Notes: generated by a model not told the origin, from the letters alone. A stretch of DNA of 10,050 bases from Ruminococcaceae bacterium UBA5396 (GCA_002410715.1 DHOG01000167.1:1-10050); one strand, 5' to 3'. Positions 1 through 7,065 are shown, numbered from the stretch's first letter. A program made the numbers and translations.

Positions 1-294
1 AAACAATTCTTCAGATTTTTTTTTAAGCCAGTCAACCTGAGTGGTTAACTGACCGACTTTCTTGTATAGGGTGTCTGTTTCGCGTTCCTTGTCCTTCAGC
101 TCTGTTTTCAAATCTTCGGTTCTCTTATCATCAAACGCGGCAGCCGCATTTTTCAGAAACTCCGCTTTCCAGTTTCGAATTTGATTTGGGGCAATCTCAT
201 TTTCGGCGGCGATGACGTTTAATTCTTTCTCCCCACGTAACACTTCCAGTACAATTTTTGCCTTATACTCAGCATTAAATGTTCTTCTTTTCAT
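1..294 (-). CDS. IS3-family transposase OrfA (partial, runs off window)
   Basis: The minus strand reads an open frame of 98 codons from ATG at 294 to the window edge with no stop, starting MKRRTFNAEYKAKIVLEVLR. The N-terminal 55 residues have the helix-turn-helix layout of IS3/IS150-group OrfA (HTH_Tnp_1), including 'IAAENEIAPNQIRNWKAEFL' as the recognition part. Residues about 60-98 are charged with heptad-spaced hydrophobics (LKTELKDKERETDTLYKKV), fitting the leucine zipper that dimerises OrfA. A purine-rich stretch, GGAAAGGAAG, lies upstream of the ATG. OrfA normally works with a DDE-containing OrfB made by -1 frameshifting; OrfB would lie outside the window. The element appears intact as far as seen. 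Family assignment is firm; the exact IS name is not determined. Confidence 0.88.
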   Translation of the reverse strand, partial: MKRRTFNAEYKAKIVLEVLRGEKELNVIAAENEIAPNQIRNWKAEFLKNAAAAFDDKRTEDLKTELKDKERETDTLYKKVGQLTTQVDWLKKKSEELF

Positions 295-411
295 GAATAA
301 TCAGCCTGCTTCCTTTCCTTATTCCTATTTTATCAGGTTCATTATCTTTAGACCACTTGTTTGTCGAGTTTCGACCATTATATTGTACGTTGTACTATTG
401 TCAGTATTATT
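295..411. mobile_element. Probable left-end region of the IS3-family element
   Basis: This is the gap between the OrfA start and the stop codon of the neighbouring surface-protein gene. It should contain the IS left terminal inverted repeat, because IS3 elements usually begin within about 40-100 bases of OrfA. On the minus strand TG-starting candidates occur near 376 (TGGTCGAAACTCGAC) and 355 (TGGTCTAAAG). The other end of the element is outside the window, so the boundary cannot be fixed. It contains a perfect 5-bp hairpin GTCGA-GTT-TCGAC at 363-375 and a direct repeat TTGTAC at 383-388 and 390-395. I see no terminator for the surface-protein gene here. Confidence 0.4.
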
Positions 412-2252
412 CTAAAAGATCTGTACTTTTGCGTTGTTATTGTTTGCGCTCAACTGGTCAACCTGATAATTCCCGGCGATAGATCTCATTAACCCAATGT
501 CGTACGTGTTTTTGGTTCCACTCCAATAGTTGCCCACAAAAATCATGGAACCACTGTATACAATGATGCCGGTCTGTGTCTCTTCAATGTGGTTGTTATT
601 TATGGTTCCCTGAACCCCCGAGGCGACCGCGATCCCTTGGACGAGCGAATGGATATAGTTACTATCGACGATAATTCCGGTTCTGTTATCATCCAGTAAA
701 ATTCCCCGATTGACAACGTTGGGATTCGGAGGACCGTAAATATCGTTATTGCGCAGCACTGCACCGTTGGCCGCAGCTTCAATAAATACGCCCAGATAAG
801 CGATATCACTTGTAAAATTTAAATTTTCAACGGTGACATCGCGGCCTGTAATGAGCATGGGAGTTATCTGTGCTTTCATCAACAGCTTATTTCCCGGTTT
901 TCCGGAAAGCGAAATACCGTTTTTATTAACGGTGATTTGAGATGTGATTGGGTAATCGCCGGACATAATAAAAACATTCCCGCCCGGACAGACAGCGGCG
1001 ATACCATCCGGAATTGTTCCAAATGGTGCGGCCATGCTGCCGTCTCCGCCTGTTGCGCCCGCCTGGACATACACAGAGTTAGGGTTCACTGTTTTCTGCG
1101 CCAGTACAACTTGATAATTCAGCAACTGCTGCAAATAATCCGTGGTGAGATACCCCAGATCCGGCTTATTTACAAGCAAACCAAACAGAACGTGAGATTG
1201 CGCCCATTCATCCAGATCGTCGTAGACGGTCAAATCTAGTCCGAGTGCAGAAGCCCGAATGGCGGCGTCCATCTGAATCTTGTCCTGCGCGGCATTGACG
1301 TCCGCCAGTACCGGATCCGGTTTAACAGTTGGGCCGACTTTCAGAAGGAATATGGAAGCGCTTACGCTTTTTTGCGGCCCGCCCGCCTTATTGTTGAGGG
1401 TAACGGTGCTGCCGGAAACATTACTCAGGGTCAGCGAGTCGCCGCCGGCGGCATTAATCGCCGCAATGCCGGAGTTCTCGCCGGATGCGGTTCCGGAGAG
1501 GCTTTCCAGCAGTATTGCTTGATTTTGGAACAAGGGCAAACTGGTTCGCCATCTGCCCGGAAATGGTAAAACATGCGGCATATAGACCAGCTTTTTGTAT
1601 CGTGAGGGATTCGGTGCCCATCTGATGGGTGATTTCATGAAGGGGGCCGTTGTGCTCCAGCGGAACGGGAGCGCCGTCCTGGATTTGCTGATTTCCGGTG
1701 TTATAAATAAATCCATAAGGCGATTCGGTCGCGACCGGTGCGCTCGAATAGGCTAGAATCAGTCTCGGAAAATAAGGTTCATAGCCGATTTTGTCCGTGC
1801 CAAACTGAACGATGGAGACGCCGTCGGCGTTTGTCAGCGCAAGACCGTTGTTGGCATAAGTGCCGCTCAGCCAGTCGTTGACAAGCTCCGTAATGTCGAT
1901 TTGAATGGAAGTATATAAATTGGAAGTTGAAATATCATATTGAGAAGCCGTCGCCGTAAAGGCGGGGCGGCTGTTGAATGTGACAGCCTTAGTTATCATA
2001 GGAATCGGTAACCCGATTGACCACAACCGGGCTTTGGGTTAAGCCGCTCTTGACGACAACCGCAAGTTGAAGCATGGCACTGACAACGTTCGTTGCCGGC
2101 AGGGACGACAGAGAGAGCTGCATTAGACCGATGCAGGTCCCAAAGCTGGGGTCAGTGCCCGTATAGAGCAGTGGGTAATAGGAAAGGTTTGCGTCCGGTT
2201 GCGTGGACGACACAAATGTGGTGTCCGACAGATTTACAGTAATGGTTGGCAT
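412..2252 (-). pseudogene. DNRLRE / BclA-C-like / beta-helix surface protein, two frameshifts
   Basis: One coding region is split over three frames. Removing one base near 1998 (T after GAT AAC) joins 'NRVTDSYDN' to 'KAVTFNSRPAFTA'. Removing one C near 1530 joins 'QMANQFALV' to 'QNQAILLESL'. The repaired protein is 612 residues. Residues 1-170 resemble a DNRLRE domain ending 'GYEPYFPRLILAYS'. Residues about 180-308 resemble the TNF-like jelly roll of BclA C-termini ('GFIYNTGNQQIQDGAPVPL', 'SLTIQKAGLYAACFTISG', 'SVSASIFLLKVG'). Residues about 394-612 form a right-handed beta-helix opening with 'DGSMAAPFGTIPDGIAAV' and continuing with Asn/Gly-rich rungs such as 'NNHIEETQTGIIVYSG'. ATG 2252 is preferred because AAGGAG lies 8 bases upstream; a GTG at 2261 overlaps that site. 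No signal peptide is seen. A spore-coat or exosporium-type surface role is inference from the BclA-like part. Frameshifts may be real decay or sequence error. Confidence 0.75.
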
Positions 2253-2260
2253 AGTTTTCA

Positions 2261-2284
2261 CTCCTTTTTGGTATATAATATATG
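2261..2284 (-). promoter_or_regulatory. RBS and sigma-K-like -10 box of the DNRLRE gene
   Basis: Reading the minus strand, AAGGAG (2261-2266) precedes ATG 2252 by 8 bases. Just upstream, CATATATTA (2276-2284) matches the CATAnnnTA pattern known for the -10 of Bacillus sigma-K promoters. That would suit a late-sporulation surface protein. I cannot point to a convincing -35 AC element at the right spacing, and AT-rich sequence makes chance matches common. The implied untranslated leader would be very short. Confidence 0.3.
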
Positions 2285-2344
2285 CAGTCGGCGGAAGAAG
2301 CCCTAATACAACGTAAGCGTCAAATCAAACGGTCTCTTGGACAG

Positions 2345-2384
2345 TAAAAAAGAAAAGGCCCCAGCAGCACAGCGCCGGGGCCTT
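2345..2384 (-). terminator. Intrinsic terminator of the sensor/regulator operon
   Basis: An 8-bp perfect stem AAGGCCCC (2355-2362) / GGGGCCTT (2377-2384) closes a 14-base loop. On the minus strand the stem is followed by TTTTCTTTTTT, a good U-tract. On the plus strand the trailing sequence CAGTTT is poor. It therefore ends minus-strand transcription coming from the response-regulator gene about 200 bases upstream, and isolates it from the DNRLRE gene. Confidence 0.85.
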
Positions 2385-2449
2385 CAGTTTATGTAAAGTC
2401 GGAAAATTGAGATAAGGAAACCTTGAGTCAAAAAAATATATGAATCCTG

Positions 2450-2512
2450 TCACCGAAATAAAACATAAGATTGTCCAGAATCAAGCCCCAACTTCGAATG
2501 GGCATCGTTCAT
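2450..2512 (-). CDS. Possible 20-residue peptide between regulator and terminator
   Basis: Between the regulator stop (2584) and the terminator the minus strand has ATG at 2512 preceded by CGGAGACAA, giving a GGAG ribosome-binding-like site at 5-6 bases, and an open frame of 20 codons ending in TGA. The peptide is MNDAHSKLGLDSGQSYVLFR. It would sit on the same transcript as the two-component genes. I recognise no family, and a frame this short can arise by chance. The rest of 2262-2583 holds the terminator and the DNRLRE leader, and otherwise nothing I can name. Confidence 0.15.
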   Translation of the reverse strand: MNDAHSKLGLDSGQSYVLFR

Positions 2513-2583
2513 TTGTCTCCGTATTCATTGTAGCAGGAGAAAGAATTTGACAATAATTGGAAATTTTATTGCAATGTTAGAAT

Positions 2584-3345
2584 TTAGCAGCCTAAGCAGC
2601 GCAGACGGTATTCGCTGGGGTATTCTCCTGTATTGGATTTAAACACTCGACTGAAATAGGATGGGTCTGGATATCCAACATATTCACCAACCTGTTTGAT
2701 TTCCATATTGGGTTCGTTTATCAATAATTGTTGCGCCGCAGCAACGCGCAACTTACTAATAAATTTAAGGGGAGTATCATGATTATATTTTTTAAAAACT
2801 TTTGTTAAATACTCCTGCGAAAATCCGAACTGTTCTGACAAACGGCTAAGTGAGATATCTGTTCGAAAGTTAGTCCGCAAATAGTTTACCACCAACTCAT
2901 TAAGCTTTTCTGGAGAAAAGCCTCGTGTATCGATAGGACTGCAGTTTTGATGTTCAGCATCCAGACACAGAATTATTTTCTGCAGGGCTGTTTGCAATTC
3001 CTCTTTTTTGAGCGGTTTTAACAGGAAATCACTGACTCCATATTTCAGAGCTTCCTGTGCGTATTTAAAATCATCATACCCGCTTAAAATTACACATTTC
3101 ACAGCCGGATACGATTCATAAAGGCAGCGCGCCAGCTGCAAGCCGTCCATGACCGGCATACGAATGTCTGTGATCACGAAATGAGGAAAGTTCGTTTTAA
3201 CCAGGTTTAAAGCGGTTTGTCCGTCTCCGGTATCTCCAACGGATTCTACCGGCAAATCCAGAGATGCAACCTTTTTCAATACGTTATGCCGAATTAAAGG
3301 TTCATCTTCGGCAACTATGTATTTATAAGTCAATGTTTTTTCCAT
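2584..3345 (-). CDS. AraC-type response regulator (YesN-like, short form)
   Basis: A 253-residue two-component response regulator. Residues 7-125 are a receiver domain: acidic pair E13-D14, phospho-acceptor D60 in 'VITDIRMPVMDG', switch S88 in 'ILSGYDDF', and invariant K110 in 'FLLKPL'. Residues about 150-253 carry two AraC-family helix-turn-helix motifs ('DISLSRLSEQFGFSQEYLTK' and 'VGEYVGYPDPSYFSRVFK'). Many YesN-type regulators are longer, with a middle region between receiver and HTH; here only about 25 residues link them. AAAGGAG lies upstream of ATG 3345, and the gene start overlaps the kinase end by 23 bases, so the two are probably translationally coupled. It is expected to be phosphorylated by the adjoining sensor and to activate the divergent sugar operon; candidate sites are the repeats at 5557-5604. 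Confidence 0.93.
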   Translation of the reverse strand: MEKTLTYKYIVAEDEPLIRHNVLKKVASLDLPVESVGDTGDGQTALNLVKTNFPHFVITDIRMPVMDGLQLARCLYESYPAVKCVILSGYDDFKYAQEALKYGVSDFLLKPLKKEELQTALQKIILCLDAEHQNCSPIDTRGFSPEKLNELVVNYLRTNFRTDISLSRLSEQFGFSQEYLTKVFKKYNHDTPLKFISKLRVAAAQQLLINEPNMEIKQVGEYVGYPDPSYFSRVFKSNTGEYPSEYRLRCLGC

Positions 3346-5202
3346 TATTCTCCGCTCCTTTCATTTGAATTGGTCCGCCAATCAAAAAAACTGTTTTGTC
3401 TTTCTGAGTGTTGTCAATATCAAAAATAGCATCCTTTCCATACTGCAACGTAAGCCTAAGGTAAACGTTTTTTAAGCCCATTCCTCCAATATGTGTATTA
3501 TGCAGTTCTTTTGTGCGATCCATATGGGACAACTCCCAAAGGATGGAGTCACGCATTTGATCCGTCAAACTTCCTCCATTGTCCTCAATTCGAATCCGCC
3601 AATAATTTTTGTCAACTAATGCATAAAGATGCAGCCGCCAAGGAGGGGCGCTGTTAAACGCATATTTGAAGGCGTTTTCCACAACCGGCTGAACAATTAA
3701 TTTGGGAATTAAAACTTCTTCCGCCTCCGGAAGGACTTCACAGGTATAGGAAAAAGCATTTCCAAACCGAATTTGCATACAATCAATGTACTTTCTTGTG
3801 CAAGCGATTTCTTCTTTCAAAGGCACAAGCGTACGTGTCGTATCTGCAATGTAACGAAAATAATCGCACAGCGCATTGCACATTTTCGTAATGGTGGCAT
3901 CTTCTCCGTCTTCTGCCAAGATGCTGATACTGGACAGACTATTATACAGAAAATGCGGATTAATCAGGCTTTGGGTGGCACGTAAATTGGCACTGATTTC
4001 CTCTGACCGGGCTAAAAGCAGATTACGGGATGACTCTCGCAGCCGATCATACATGGTCAGGAACGAAGAACATAGGTCCGAAATCTCGGTAATGCTGCTG
4101 TCCGCCAAAGGAAGCGTAGGTTTGCTGTCGTCAAGCACACGGTTCATTTTCAGTTTCTTTGTTGCACGTGTCAACTTTAACAGAGGCTGCGTCATCTGCT
4201 TGGCAAATAAAAAGCAAATCAACATTGTCCCCAGAATAATGACAGCGGCCAGCAAAAAAAAGCCCTGCGAAACACCGACAAAGACGTATAAACCGACTCC
4301 TTGGATTCTACCGCAATCACAGTCCACTCGTACTGCGGTACCGTGTCTTTGGTAATAATCTGGCTGGTATTACCGGTTTTCTGGACCATGTGGGTTGTTT
4401 CATCCTGAAAATGTTTCTGCTGTGTCAGCGTGAGATAGTTATCCTGTGCAGAAAACGCCGTATAGGGATAAACCAATTCCCCGCGTTCATTATAAACATA
4501 TAAGTGCAAGCCTTCGTTTGCTTTTTCCATTTTGGTTGCCAGAGAAAATACGGTGTTGCAATCCTGTATTACTTCACATATTCCCTCCGACTTATCACCC
4601 CCGTTAAAAGAAAGACGCGCCATTGAAAGGAATTTATGTGCATTTCGATTTGGGCCGGACGCAGGGATATCCTGGTTAACGATTGGGACGCTAATATACT
4701 TGGAACCGTGCAGAGAAAGTACCGCATGATACCAGGGAATTTTGTCAAGATCTGTTTTCACAACGCCTTGCTGGTACCCGGATCCAACGCGCGTCCCGTC
4801 CATGGTATATAAATTTACCTGAGAAGCCGACTGATAGGGGCCTATTATGGCTGTAATTGTATCGTATATTGCTTTAATATTGTCCCACGACTGCAAGGTT
4901 TCCCTCTTGCTGACATTCTTTTTTCCCGTATATGCTGCAAAGCTGCTAAAATTTTTGCGAATCGCACTTGAGTATACCAAATTCAGTGAAATAGTGGACA
5001 TGTTGTCCAGTTTGGTTTTTACCGAGTCACGAATTGACGCACAAATATTTGTTTGCTTAACAGCCACCTCTTTCTGTACATTTTGTCGGTTAAAACAGTA
5101 GATATACAAAAAAAGGAAAACCAAAACCAAAAGCATGAAATTTCCATAAACGAGAAACAACCGCGTGCGCTGAGAAATGCAATGCTTTTTTCGATGCTGC
5201 AT
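3323..5202 (-). pseudogene. YesM-type sensor histidine kinase, frameshifted at a T8 run
   Basis: Membrane sensor of the two-component pair, read in two frames that join at a run of eight T's (plus-strand A's 4254-4261). One extra T would give a continuous 626-residue protein. In it, residues about 15-36 are TM1 and about 37-310 an extracytoplasmic sensor region. Residues about 313-334 are TM2 ('AAVIILGTMLICFLFAK'), followed by a HAMP-like segment. The His_kinase domain carries phospho-acceptor H417 in 'LINPHFLYNSLSSI', the N box with N510 in 'QPVVENAFKYAF', and ATP-lid motifs 'IEDNGG' (about 540) and 'GGMGLKNVYLRL' (about 573). The start ATG 5202 is chosen because AAGGAG lies 7 bases upstream; an upstream ATG at 5262 would add 20 unlikely residues. 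As written the protein would lose TM2 and the kinase. Sequencing error, true mutation or slippage all remain possible. Confidence 0.88.
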
Positions 5203-5204
5203 AA

Positions 5205-5478
5205 AGACGCTCCTTCGGAGAACATTTTGCCCGGTTCCAATAGATTTTGTCCGCCAAGACACACTTCAAATAGCATTTTTCTTTGCTTTTGTACCGTTTG
5301 ATCCTTTTCTGCAGCAGCTCGATACCTTGTAAGAACCGAACGATTCTTTTTCCAACCGGGCAAAACCTTTGACCACATTGATATCCGGTTCGGCGCTGGA
5401 TTCCACTGGCTCCCTGGCCTTTCTCCAGACAATCGGGCGCAAATACGGCTGCGGTTTGCTGGAGCCGCCTTTGCCGTC
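5205..5478 (-). pseudogene. Decayed IS5/IS1182-like transposase fragment
   Basis: No intact gene occupies this stretch, but the minus strand reads like an internal piece of a DDE transposase in two frames. From 5478 one frame gives 'SKPQPYLRPIVWRKAREPVE' and then 'INVVKGFARLEKESFGSYKV'. After a shift near 5322-5330 the next frame gives 'IELLQKRIKRYKSKEK' and 'VLADKIYWNRAK'. These follow the pattern of IS5/IS1182-type enzymes around the segment 'QPYxRPIVRGK...PVEFGAK...VNGF...LSFDAYNE...IERYKER...YPERVLADKIYRNREN'. That comparison is from memory, not a search. Start, end and catalytic parts are missing. The remnant stops at the kinase start, and the kinase ribosome binding site lies in it. A 153-codon frame starting at 5480 crosses it but has arginine- and serine-rich shadow composition. 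Confidence 0.6.
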
Positions 5479-5501
5479 ATGATTCTCTTTTTTCTATGTC
5501 T

Positions 5502-5562
5502 ATTTTACCATAAATTTTGCAAAAAGTCAGTATAGTATAATGTGGATTTCCCAACTGTTCAA
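5502..5562 (-). promoter_or_regulatory. Candidate promoters for the sensor/regulator operon
   Basis: Two sigma-A-like promoters read leftward. One is CTGACT (5525-5530), 17-base spacer, TAAAAT (5502-5507), with TG one base before the -10 as in extended -10 promoters. The other is TTGAAC (5557-5562), 17-base spacer, TATACT (5534-5539). Either would give a leader of roughly 290-330 bases running through the transposase fragment to the kinase start at 5202. The second -35 coincides with the first GTTCAA repeat, so bound regulator could repress or tune its own operon (inference). Confidence 0.45.
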
Positions 5563-5604
5563 TCGGCTGCAATAGAGTTCAAAAATATGCAAGTGTTAGT
5601 TCAA
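5557..5604 (+). repeat. Tandem GTTCAA-N6-GCAA repeats, candidate regulator sites
   Basis: GTTCAA-N6-GCAA occurs at 5557-5572 and again at 5577-5592, exactly 20 bases apart and both with a 6-base gap. A third half, GTTCAA, is at 5599-5604, 22 bases further, without the GCAA part. Spacing near two helical turns on one face, in the divergent region between an AraC-type regulator operon and its likely target, is how AraC-family proteins commonly bind (direct repeats). The third copy ends next to the predicted -35 of the sugar operon. A separate inverted repeat TTCAATT (5600-5606) / AATTGAA (5622-5628) overlaps it. Confidence 0.5.
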
Positions 5605-5613
5605 TTTTGTCTA

Positions 5614-5642
5614 TTTCCAACAATTGAAATTAGACGTATTAT
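5614..5642 (+). promoter_or_regulatory. Candidate promoter of the sugar operon
   Basis: TTTCCA (5614-5619), a 17-base spacer and TATTAT (5637-5642) give a promoter with a poor -35 and a fair -10. It lies directly downstream of the GTTCAA repeats. A weak -35 with upstream regulator sites fits an activator-dependent promoter. Transcription would start near 5650, leaving a leader of about 58 bases. It is a pattern match only. Confidence 0.4.
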
Positions 5643-5707
5643 ATAAGAACCACAATAAAGCTGGTACTTACTACATTAAATTTTAGTAAATTTAGGAGGA
5701 AGCTATT

Positions 5708-7045
5708 ATGAGTAGAAAAAGCAAACGTATTCTGTCCTTTGCTCTTGCGGTAACGATGACAGCAAGCCTTTTTACAGGGTGTAAAAGCAAAGAAAATACT
5801 TCCGGTCCCACCGCACAAAGCGGTAAAACTTCCGGTGTTACGCTGACGTTCGGATCCCATCAGTCCGGACTGCCGAATTCGGGAATTGTACAAAAACTGG
5901 CGGCGGATTTTGAAAAACAAACCGGCGTTAAAGTCGATTTTCAAATTTCTCCAGACGATCAGTGGCGCGATTTGATTAAAGTCAAACTGAACTCCGGAGA
6001 GGCGCCCGACATTATCTGTGCCGATGTCAATCCCTTGACACTGCCCTCAACAATTAATCCGGAAAGATATTGTGTTGATCTTTCCAGTGAATCCTGGGTC
6101 AGTCGGATGGACAAAGACGTTTTACCCTCCGTTTCCGTTAACAATAAAGTCTACGGCATCACTTTTCCCGGGAAAAAAATGTATTTCTTTATCTATAACA
6201 AAGATATTTTTCAAAAATGCGGGATTACCAAACTTCCAACCACTTATGCGGAGTTGAAAGGGGCTTGTGCTGCGATTAAAGCCAAAATGCCGAATATTAC
6301 GCCAATCTATGAAGCAACTACGGATGGCTGGCATCAGGTTTTGCCGATCGCGGAGAACCCGGAAGTGTACCTGAAAAGCGATCCCAATTTGTATTCTGAA
6401 TTAAACGCCAACAAGAAAGACTTAAAGGATATCCCTATGATGAAAACCATCTTAAATGAAGAAAAAGAAATGGCGAGTCTTGGATACTACGGCAAAGATT
6501 ATCTCAGCAATGCGACTTCCAACGCACAGGAGGCTATGGCAAAGGGAAAAGCCGCCATGTATATTGCAGAGTCCGCCTTCCGCAACCAGGTAAAGACGGA
6601 ATACCCCGATTGCAAGTATCAATACGGGATTTTTGTGCAGCCGTGCGATGACAACCAGACGATTGGTGTAAATCCTGCCAGCAACGCCTATTTTATTAAT
6701 AAAAGCAGCAAAAATGTAGATGCTTCCAAAAAGTTCTTTGACTTTTTGGCAAAGCCGGAAAATTTGCAGAAACGTTTGGACGGACAGCCTGATATTTCTG
6801 AAGTTTGTTGGCCTGAAATTAAAGGCAGATACAGCGCGGAAGACCAAAAATATATTAAGAGCCATAAAACCATACGTGTTTTTCAGGTCAGCGTAAATTA
6901 TATTGACAATCAGTTTATGGACATTGGCAAAGACATTGAGTCCATGTTCACCGGATCCATGACACCGGATGACGTCATTAAAAGCGCCATGAAACGCCGA
7001 GATGATCAAGCCAAACTGCAAAAAGATCCAGCTTTTACTTCCTGA
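5708..7045 (+). CDS. CUT1 ABC transporter sugar-binding lipoprotein
   Basis: A 445-residue family 1 extracellular solute-binding protein (MalE/UgpB class). Residues 1-24 are a lipoprotein signal with positive N-end (SRKSKR), hydrophobic core and lipobox 'LFTGC'; C25 would be lipidated and anchor it to the outer face of the membrane. The mature part starts with a Ser/Thr/Gly-rich linker. It then shows the usual family pattern 'IVQKLAADFEKQTGVKVDFQ' and 'KLNSGEAPDIICADVNPL', and the hinge-type segments 'YGITFPGKKMYFFIYNKDIF' and 'AMAKGKAAMYIAESAFRNQV'. AGGAGG lies 8 bases before ATG 5708. It is first in an operon with two permeases and an alpha-xylosidase, which suggests an alpha-xylosyl oligosaccharide as ligand; the exact sugar is inference. 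It could also be the partner read by the divergent sensor kinase. Confidence 0.94.
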   Translation: MSRKSKRILSFALAVTMTASLFTGCKSKENTSGPTAQSGKTSGVTLTFGSHQSGLPNSGIVQKLAADFEKQTGVKVDFQISPDDQWRDLIKVKLNSGEAPDIICADVNPLTLPSTINPERYCVDLSSESWVSRMDKDVLPSVSVNNKVYGITFPGKKMYFFIYNKDIFQKCGITKLPTTYAELKGACAAIKAKMPNITPIYEATTDGWHQVLPIAENPEVYLKSDPNLYSELNANKKDLKDIPMMKTILNEEKEMASLGYYGKDYLSNATSNAQEAMAKGKAAMYIAESAFRNQVKTEYPDCKYQYGIFVQPCDDNQTIGVNPASNAYFINKSSKNVDASKKFFDFLAKPENLQKRLDGQPDISEVCWPEIKGRYSAEDQKYIKSHKTIRVFQVSVNYIDNQFMDIGKDIESMFTGSMTPDDVIKSAMKRRDDQAKLQKDPAFTS

Positions 7046-7065
7046 TTGGAAAAGAGAGTTTTCTA

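Noticed and set aside
2259..2261. GTG as start of the DNRLRE gene
   Set aside because: The GTG overlaps the AAGGAG ribosome binding site; ATG 2252 has correct 8-base spacing and begins the family-like 'MPTITVNLSDTTF'.
2345..2384. The GC-rich hairpin as a plus-strand terminator
   Set aside because: The T-run lies only on the minus-strand 3' side, and no plus-strand gene ends nearby.
3876..4355. 159-codon plus-strand frame
   Set aside because: It is antisense to the histidine kinase, whose H, N and G boxes on the minus strand are unmistakable.
5260..5262. ATG 5262 as start of the histidine kinase
   Set aside because: No ribosome binding site, and it would add 20 residues from the transposase relic; ATG 5202 has AAGGAG at 7 bases and begins a normal YesM-type N-terminus.
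5019..5480. 153-codon minus-strand frame starting ATG 5480
   Set aside because: It crosses the transposase relic and overlaps the kinase start in another frame; composition is Arg/Ser/Pro-rich and shadow-like, and the recognisable transposase residues are in the other two frames.
5536..5541. Plus-strand TATAAT as main promoter of the sugar operon
   Set aside because: No -35 better than 2/6 at 15-17 bases, and the regulator-like repeats would then lie downstream of the start; the 5614-5642 pair fits better.
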